Origin: Prostheceraeus crozeri
Taxonomy: Eukaryota; Platyhelminthes; Polycladida; Euryleptidae
Direction of reading: 5' to 3'
DNA length: 64,000 nt
Assembly: GCA_907163375.1 (NCBI GenBank)
Contig: CAJQUW010007963.1
Coordinates: 1 to 64,000 of the forward strand
The translations under genes were made by a program, and so were the position numbers. Below the pieces are notes generated by a model that saw only the letters and a list, made by a program, of their open reading frames with translations, did no database searches and was not told the DNA's origin. Below, one piece after another: positions 56,680-64,000 of the stretch (the stretch's first letter is position 1; every line of letters starts with the position of its first letter).

Positions 56680-57433
56680 TCTGAAACTATCTACAGTGCA
56701 ACTGTCAGGAATGGTCAGGATAAGGCTCTTCGCAGCAGTTCATCCTTTAGGCCTCTCTTGAAGGTAACCACTGACGGAGCAGCTTCCAAGCTTGTTGGTA
56801 GGTCATTCCAGGTGCGAACTGCAGCTATAGGGAAAGCTCTATCACCAACTGTCTTCAGTCGGGAAGTCAGAATGAGAAGTTGGTTGTTGTAGGCAGATCG
56901 GAGATGGCTGCGGGAAGGGTTGGAAGACACAGGCTGGAGACAGGAAGAAAGATAACATGTGGCACCATCTCTAAGACATTTGTAAGCAAAGACTGCTAGA
57001 CGAAATGTTAGGCGGTCTCGTAAAGGTAGCCACTGTAGGGACTGGAGTAGGGAGGCTACGTCATCACGAGGTTGGGCGTCGAATGAGAGTCGGGCACTGG
57101 CGTTGAGAACTGATTAAAGTTTTCATAAGGTACTGTCAGAAGACCATAAAAGAGGATGGAGCAATGATCAAGGCGTGAATGGATGAAAGAAATTATGAGA
57201 GTCTTCAACACTGAGTGAGGGATGAATTATCGAATGGAGCGGAGTTTTCGCACAGCACTAAAACAAGCAGCAGTAGTCTTAGAAACGTGTGGTTGCAATG
57301 AGAGGGATGGATCGAACAGCACTCCTAGATTGCGCATCCTGTCGGACAGACTGATGGTGTCGTTTCCAAAGATTATTGGAGACCTTGAAGCAAGGTGACG
57401 ACGTCGTTGCACAAACCTAAAATGAAAAATCAA
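56680..57433 (-). mobile_element. LINE remnant (CR1-like), minus strand
   Basis: Minus-strand coding reads SDRMRNLGVLFDPSLSLQPH and SAVRKLRSIR (thumb) near 57230-57370, then KTVGDRAFPIAAVRTWNDL and LKDELLRR (C-terminus) near 56720-56840. The stretch between is open only in pieces, with frame changes. The catalytic RT is absent. No 3' tail repeat was obvious. Confidence 0.75.
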
Positions 57434-58129
57434 AGTGGCCGGCCAATATTTTGCTCAAAAACATTATCCTTCAACGAAAACAAGCTGTCCACCTCTGCTC
57501 TAGATACACTTACCCCCTCCCTCTTTCCAAAAGTCTGTGCACATGCAGGATTCAGGCCGTTGACCTTTTCTGGGATTAATTGCCAGTGGTTCACATTCGA
57601 ACGCCGTCTTTGATGTACAGCTCTAACATTCGATTAATTCTCATCAATCTACAAGGTTAAAGGTAACTACGTCGATTGTTTGTCACTTCCATTGCGTCGA
57701 TCATCACCGCTACCTTTGACATTTGAAAGACAGCGCTGTTTAGTCTGTTCATATTGCAAGTGAAATGACATCGCGATCTTCAAAGGCCTTGTATGGACGA
57801 AGGGAATTGTCTAAGGATGTCATTTTTAAGATGATAAACATATTTCGTAATCCTCTTCATCATCTCCTGATGGGAGGGAGATGCAAACACCAGATGAATG
57901 TGAAATGTCATCACGGTTGAGACTTGAGAGTAGATGCACAGAGAATCAATTTCCGAAATCTCGACTACCTACAATCCTGTTGGATACTAATCAGGAATTA
58001 GAAACAAATCATTTAATGCGACACGCGAATGAATAACAAGCAAAACTGTGGTTCGAAAATCAAATAATTTGTGATTCTCGTTTTCCTTTGAAATGAAAAA
58101 AATAGCACCAGTGATAGTAAAATTTCATT
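57434..58129. other. no recognisable gene
   Basis: No coding or repeat recognised. Confidence 0.4.
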
Positions 58130-58652
58130 CACAGAATTAAATGGTTTAACTGGATCAATTTGCTAGAGGTGCAAACCGAATCAAAACGATGGTACGTATG
58201 CAGGAACTAACTAAGCAGGCAACAGAAAATTTTTAATACCTTGCAGAGATAGGAAAAATAGTCGTGTGTCGCTTGCGGATTACTGTGAATTCCTTCAAAA
58301 TGCTCCGATCTCCCCACGATTCCTTCAGATTCGAAGAATTCAGTTCTCGATAATGTTTTCTCGATAATGTTGGGTCCTCCGATCATTATCAAAAAAATTG
58401 GCAAGTGCATGAAAAAACGATCACAAACTTCTCTGTAGAACTTCACATCGACTGTGTCTCTTTGTTGTGTGATCCGGTTGATAACAGTCACTGAAACTTC
58501 GAACAATTTGGCGTGTTTAATGCTGAACTGGCTGCTGATTGTTCGATTGCTATGGTATCATGTCAGCAGATTGTGCCATTTTATTAACGTTGCATTTTCT
58601 AATGTTGCCTTTCTATTCAAACAGAAGAAGAGACGACCTGTCTAATTCTGTA
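58130..58652. mobile_element. hAT-type MITE, family B copy 7 (inverted)
   Basis: CACAGAATTAAATGG to TCTAATTCTGTA. The flanking 8-mers ATTTCATT and ATTACGAT agree at five of eight, so a target duplication is doubtful. Confidence 0.85.
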
Positions 58653-58867
58653 ATTACGATATATCAAAGGCCATGGAAACCCAACATTCTATAATAATAA
58701 AGGAATAGATCGGACATGGATGTTGAAAAGAATAGACTACAACGTCGTGGACATAATAATAATAACCCAACCTTGTTTATACTCGCACGGAGCCTTTCTT
58801 CCATATGGCCTAGTTTATCATTTCTCCTACTCTCATTCCTTTTGTGTTGAATGTTTAGCAAGAATGC

Positions 58868-59085
58868 AGAGCGTACATATTTTGGAAGTCTTGGTTTCAC
58901 CCGACCAAGATTCGAGCCACTCTACCACAAGGCCACTGCGCCGATGAGCGCAAACTGACACTCCTCAATCAACATGATTATCAGCCGCACGGCGAAGTAC
59001 TTTAGCTTGGTCAGCCATTCTTGACATTTCAAGCTTTTTTGGGTCATTCCTACCGCAAGGCCACAGCGCCGGTCCCAGCCTGGCA
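58868..59085 (-). repeat. possible tRNA-derived SINE fragments
   Basis: On the minus strand, CGCAGTGGCCTTGTGGTAGA (box A-like) is followed by GGCTCGAATCTTGG (box B-like) near 58905-58935. A second box A-like GGCGCTGTGGCCTTGCGGTA lies near 59050-59075. Spacing between the boxes is too short for a tRNA, so these are at best decayed SINE pieces. Confidence 0.3.
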
Positions 59086-59109
59086 GCATATCATGCACTT
59101 TGTAAATAT

Positions 59110-59245
59110 TCATGGTTATCATTATTAATATAATATGAAATGTTATGAATATGAATATGAATATATTATATGAATATGAATTATTAATATAATATGGTTA
59201 TCATTATTATATATAATATATTCATGGTATTCATATATTCATTTT
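59110..59245. repeat. AT-rich palindromic low-complexity tract
   Basis: TGAATATGAATATG and ATTATTAATATAATATGGTTATC words repeat directly and inverted, with TTCATGGTATTCAT at the edge. Confidence 0.7.
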
Positions 59246-59267
59246 GATGAAATCACTTGCCATAAAT

Positions 59268-59357
59268 CGCCTTGCGGGAAGAATCTACAACTGTTGCATG
59301 TTTCAGTAAGATTCTTCTAAAGATCTAGCAATCGGCGCATAGCGGTTGTCCATTCTA
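59268..59357. repeat. family H fragment, left of Tc1 copy 4
   Basis: GAATCTACAACTGTTGCATG and GGTTGTCCATTC. It continues on the other side of the Tc1 element at 61026-61065 (TAGTTTCACTAACTTAAACA), so copy 4 inserted into it. Confidence 0.75.
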
Positions 59358-61025
59358 CAGTCCGTTTCATAAAAAGTGGATCATCCTAAAATTTGACTAA
59401 ATAAAACATAAGATAGTAGATAGTCTTGTGATACAGAAAGCATTTTTCATGTTATTTCATGTCCCTAATATATTTAAATGTCCTTATATAATCTGATAAG
59501 CTATGATACAGTAACGGTTCTTAAGAAGCTAATATTTTGTGGCCCTACCCTTATTGTCAATGACATTACCAATTCGTCTAGGCATTGATTCGATGATATC
59601 GTTGATTTTTGACTGATCTAACTTTCTCCACTCTCTTTTTAACAGTGACGTAAGTTGTGATACGCCATCTGTAGGTAGCAGTGAACGACGAACGTTACGT
59701 TTTAGAATACTCTATACATTTTCTATGGGATTCAGATCAGGAGAACGAGCTGGCCAAGATAATGTCCTGAGCCCTAATTGAGACTTGCATAAATTGACTC
59801 TACTACTCCTGTGACACGTAGCATTATCATCCATAAATAACCAAGTTGATGGATCACCAAGTTGATCTGTCATTTGGCCAATGTTCATTCGTAAAACATT
59901 CACATAGCGTTCAGAATTCATGGTTCCTTGCTGCATGTGAAGTTCAGAGCGGCCATTGGTCCAAATGACAGCCCAAATCAGTAGAGTCGCACCACCTTGT
60001 ACCCGGGGACGATGTAAATGTCTCGGAATTTCCTGATCAGATTTTATCCATAATCTCAATCGACCATCACTATCCTTCAGACGGACTGATGCCTCATCAG
60101 ACCAGACAACCCGATCCCATTGATTTTGCCAGTGACAATGACTCATTGCCCATCTGAGACGTCTCTTTGTATGCTGACCTGATAATTCGATCTGAGAGGG
60201 CCTGTTACAGCTCTTGAAATTCGACTCAATAAGTCTTCTACGAATAGTGGACTTAGAAATAGACGAGACTAGTGCAGCCATCTCAGTTAACGAGAGACTT
60301 GGATCAACTTTAACAAATCTCAAAATTAGGCGGTCTCTACGTTTGGATGTTTCGCGTGGACGGTCAGAGCCCTCTTTACGACAGAGTCGAAAATCATCAT
60401 TATGCCATCGATGCACGTTTGTGTAAGGGACATTTAGTCGCTTGCTTGTAGCTCGCAAAGAAAACTCTAGTTCTAGCAAGGCTGACACTTTGCCTTTTGT
60501 GAATGCGATCTCGTTATTGTTCATTTGTGCTTTGTATTGTTTTCAACCGGCAAGAGATAGATTTCTAGATGAAAGCAATCAGGAGTGCTGCCAACACCAC
60601 CGCAACGAAGTCAGGAAGCTATGGAACATGAAGTCCAGTTAATCACATGTAGCAGTTATATTATTGTTGATGAATAATGGTGCTATACTGGCTCTGATTG
60701 ACCGATTTTCTTTATTTTTGTTTTGCTTGATAGCTTTTGGCTTGTAGAACAACATATTACATAACAAAGGAAACAAATGTAATTTTATAAGAGTGAGGTA
60801 TGATTTTGTGTAGCATTGCTAAATGAAGATCAAATTATCTACTACTTTTTTATCTATAACAGGAAAACAACTCAATATTCATGCTTGAAATTTCCAACAA
60901 TGATGTTAGTAAGCACAACTGACATATCTTCCAAATTTGAGAGAAATTCGTTCAAGTTTGGCGGAGTTAGACAAAGTTGAAGTTAAGGCGATGTTTAAGG
61001 GTGATCCATTTTTTATGAAACAATC
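59358..61025 (-). mobile_element. Tc1-family transposon copy 4 (best preserved)
   Basis: CAGTCCGTTTCATAAAAA after TA 59356-59357 to ATGAAACAATCT before TA 61026-61027, about 1.67 kb, full length for the family. The same host sequence without insert is seen at about 17330-17347 (GTGGAACTAGAATGGACAAC, inverted). Confidence 0.95.
59529..60524 (-). pseudogene. Tc1 transposase, one in-frame stop
   Basis: A 331-codon frame from MNNNEIAFTKGK to RATKY, of normal Tc1 length. Residues 1-115 hold the paired HTH with a GRPRETSKRRDR-type linker. WSDEASVRL (first Asp), MDDNATCHRS (second Asp) and SPDLNPIENV (Glu, DD34E) follow. The only break I see is a TAG at 59712-59714 in place of the Trp of the ENVW motif kept in copies 2 and 3. 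This suggests the family was active recently relative to everything else here. Confidence 0.92.
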
Positions 61026-61065
61026 TAGTTTCACTAACTTAAACAAAGCGAAAATTCGGATTTCT

Positions 61066-62796
61066 ATGTCGGAACATTGCTTGCAGTATTCAAGTATCTG
61101 AGTAATTTTCAGCAATAATATGAAGCTCGCTCATCTGCAGTCAAAACATGCCATTTGGCATTATACAGGCTGAAATTATAGCCTGAAATCACCTCATGTA
61201 TGATTTGTGATGTTTGTTATTTGATTTGTACTGCTTTGCTGTTGTACAGTTGTTGTTTTACAACACCTAACTAGCTATCAAGTTCATGCACAGATAGATG
61301 CAAAGAAAGATTTTATTTTCACTAATTGAACGTATTTCGAGGAATTACAGTACAACTGCCCCGAATATTTGCCTCTCTACAGAATTTCCATTCCTTGGAG
61401 TGCTTCCCACACTGTCGTCCGCAATGACCGCAGACGAGTTAGTGTCAAATCAATCAATCATCATATTCATCAGATAAAACTGCGAAGAGCAGGCTACCCA
61501 GTTGGCCACACAGACTGATACTTAGGCACCACAGCTTGATTTATAGAATGGAAAAGTAAGCCGCTGTCGTAGCTAATGGACAGATTTGCTAATTTCGCTT
61601 TATAGATCGTCTTCGTATAATTTATCTTCATGTCTAGAAAACAGATTTTTTGTTAAGGTATGATGACGTTGATAAACGAATTAAGGATACATCCGTCGAA
61701 GTATGCTAGAAAGATTCTGCATTGAAATTCTCAACAAAATTTGTTTTGAAATTATTGAAACTTACATAAATCTACAAATTAGACTACAGTGGGATTTTAA
61801 GATGATAATTAGGGATCTGCGCGATGCACCGCTTATCGGGCCAGTACATCAAAATGTACGAATTTCGACCGCATTGGTGTTTTAATAAATAGTTTCAAAT
61901 ATGATTAATTCATTTAATCTGCTATCCTATACACAGCAAGTTGGAGAGAAAAATATTTTAGCCTATAAGTAATCCATTATCTTAATAACATTGCCTCGAA
62001 TCTTCTACATTTCCTGATGTGCTCAAGTATTTAAAAAAATCAAAATAGTCTCTTCCTTTGTTAAATATGCCCAACCTTTTGAAGCAAGAGGGCAACAGAA
62101 AGAAAAGTCGACTGGTATCGGGCCGCACCTCATGATTTTTTTAAAAATACGAGTATTACTATGAAAACACAATTTACAATATGAAATCAATCAGTGTGAA
62201 ACTTGATGCTGCATTTTGTTATGTAGTTGTCTATCACGTATATCTCCTATAATACCGAGAAAAAGATTAAAAGATTCCGATGAACTGGATTAAAATGATT
62301 ATTGATGAAACTAAGGAATGTTGATGTAGAAAAACGTCAAATTGATATAGTGCTCATGTGTCAAACACTGATGATATATATTAAACAGGTTCACTTAATG
62401 TGCAATCTTATACCGCATATGCAAGTATAACAACGATCACAACTCAAAACATTAGGACAACCATTAATTATACTAGTACTGATTTTGCACTATCTGAGTT
62501 CATTATCATAATATACTATTTTGATTGCCTGAAATAGAAGGCGTTTTACAAGAAACTTGTAATGGTGTTTTTCAGGTCTTTTTTTGGTTGTAGCACATTT
62601 GTAATGCTTTTCACTAACAGCACAGTTAGTTCAGGGGAAGTAATATTAATGCAAGGAAGTAATATCCGTGCAAGGCATTACAGATCAGTTCAAATCTAGC
62701 CAAATACATCTAAATGTCCCATCTAAAACATATAGGCCTATGCCTACATGCATCTAATTTACATAAACCAAAATTGGATCTAAATTAACATGCGAG
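61066..62796. other. no recognisable gene
   Basis: About 1.7 kb of AT-rich DNA. A few short open frames without motifs; TATAGGCCTATGCCTAC near 62731. Confidence 0.4.
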
Positions 62797-63830
62797 ATGA
62801 CTATATTTTTGAACATAGTCTTTTGCAATCAAAATTGCCATACCTTTACCAGCGGATTTTTTTTCACACCTCGAGAAGTTGTGAACGCCTTCTGGAGCAT
62901 TAACTCTTCTGGGGAATTCCTTGACAGGATGTCGGGTTTGAATTGCCACTCCTTACAAGTATATGATTTCTCCACACTCTATACGAATCTTAATTTAGAC
63001 CAGGTTATGGAGTCCTTGAAAGACTTATGTGAGTTGATTTTTAGCAGTTCCAAGAGCTTTATTTGCATTGGCTATTATAGAACCTTCTTCTCGAATAAAA
63101 AATACAGAGGGTATCACTGCTGGTCCAAAACCCAATTCCTTAATGCAATAGGTTTCATCCTGGATAACGCTTTTGTCACTTTCGGGGGACTTGTCTTCAA
63201 GCAAATTCAAGGCATACCTATGGGTGGGAATTCCAGCTCGCTCTTAGCTGACCCGTTTTTGGCTTACAGGGAGTTTAATTTTGTGAGGGGGCTCCTAGCG
63301 AGTAAGAGATTTATTTGGCTTAGCCAAACTTCTCTCTCGTACCACTAGGTATGCCGATGACATTTGTGTGTTTAACTTCAAACATTTTGATAAGATCCTT
63401 CCTGAAATCTACCCGGTAGATCTCTTAGCTAGCAGAAGCGGAGACAACAACAAATGTGTTAATTATTTGGATGTAAAAGTCAGGATCAAAGATGGTGGCC
63501 AATTCATCACAGAGGTTTACCATAAGGTTGATGAGTTCAGCTTCCCAGTGGTGCTGTATACTTTCCCCGAGAGTAACATGCCTTTGAACACTGGCTTAAA
63601 CATCTTTGCTGCCCAACTCATCAGGTTCGCCAGGATTTCATCTGATACTTCCGCCTTCACATCAAGAGCTAAGGGCATTTTTGATATCTTTATAGGACGG
63701 GGTTATAAGAATAATTTGCTGGTTAATTCTTGCATTAAGTCCTTCTCCAAGAATAGGTACCTCGTTTTTAAGTTTGGTTGTTTTTCGCCCCGCCAGATGC
63801 CATCCATCATTGGCATGTTGGGCTAGGAAA
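62797..63830 (+). mobile_element. Penelope-like (or related) retroelement, RT part
   Basis: Coding for a reverse transcriptase occupies this stretch, and the non-coding remainder runs to the window edge. The G+C is higher than the surrounding spacer. The element's ends are not visible. Confidence 0.65.
62855..63826 (+). pseudogene. reverse transcriptase, frameshifted
   Basis: Motif A is VYDFSTLYTNLNLDQVMESL, motif B QGIPMGGNSSSLLADPFLAY and motif C TRYADDICVFNF near 63345. Then come NYLDVKVRIKDGGQFITEVY, FSFPVVLYTFPESNMPLN and RGYKNNLLVNSCIKSF. The frame changes once between motifs B and C near 63340. The FSTLYTN...GIPMG pattern is of the Penelope-like type rather than the LINE type. No GIY-YIG domain is seen before the window edge near 64000. 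Confidence 0.75.
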
Positions 63831-64000
63831 ACCTCTTCGTTTCAAGTGCGTCCATTGTCCTAATGTATAAAAAAAAATTTTATTTTCGGTTAGGTTCTGC
63901 TATGTTTCCTCAGGCTTGGAGAGACCTTCTATATCGTACATTCGACATGTTTGGCCTGGCCCCGCCATGTGGTATAGGTTGGAGGTTAGGGACCGAAACC
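63831..64000. other. window edge downstream of RT
   Basis: Follows the RT stop. Poly-A-like AAAAAAAAA near 63871, then moderately G+C-rich sequence in which I recognise no domain. Confidence 0.35.

Noticed and set aside
58868-59085. tRNA genes on the minus strand.
   Set aside because: Box A and box B are too close and no cloverleaf can be drawn; reported only as possible SINE scraps.

Overview
This window looks like AT-rich, repeat-choked nuclear DNA of a marine invertebrate. The evidence is a dense mix of Tc1/mariner, hAT, piggyBac-like, LINE and Penelope-like elements, long foldback elements, a GAGT-type tetranucleotide satellite, introns with GT/AG-like sites, and no bacterial-style operons. 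TAGGCCTA-like words recur (for example near 1269, 3572, 24995 and 62735). I associate these loosely with echinoderms and other deuterostome invertebrates, but I cannot name the species.

Layout, left to right. 1-690 is the edge of a Polinton-like fossil (integrase tail facing an adenovirus-type protease). 1.6-2.9 kb is a truncated LINE. 3.9-8.6 kb is a large foldback element broken up by a Tc1 copy, a second foldback, a hAT element and a TA-target element. 9.2-9.9 and 12.0-13.0 kb are inverted-repeat elements. 13.8-17.8 kb packs two families of hAT-type MITEs with 8-bp target duplications, an IS630/Tc1-type element keeping the N-terminal half of its transposase, and a piggyBac-like MITE. 18.3-18.5 kb holds the best host-gene candidate, a short exon coding for a signal peptide and ending in a consensus splice donor. 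18.8-23.8 kb is a nest: long-TIR MITE, CpG-rich MITE, and a hAT-like repeat hosting one Tc1 copy that itself hosts a second Tc1 copy. 25.3-26.9 kb is a mariner-type element inside a piggyBac-like MITE. 28.0-31.0 kb is a Penelope-like element (GIY-YIG plus RT) split by a near-perfect 752-bp palindrome, with a second palindrome of the same termini and size close by. 31.7-32.5 kb is an RTE-type LINE tail; 33.9-35.2 kb a GAGT satellite; 35.7-37.0 kb a hAT element with dimerisation-domain coding; 37-46 kb MITEs and repeats; 47-48.7 kb two abutting LINE tails, one with a restriction-like endonuclease domain; 49-59 kb more MITEs, a hairpin and a minus-strand LINE; 59.4-61.0 kb the best preserved Tc1 copy; 62.8-63.8 kb a Penelope-like RT.

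Almost nothing here looks like host coding sequence. The main value is a readable insertion history: target duplications, paralogous empty sites and nesting order can be seen directly. The most unusual item is a pair of roughly 755-bp foldback elements (28390-29141 and 30267-31025). They share about 15 bp of terminus and overall size but have unrelated arms, and one pair of arms differs at only four positions in 349.
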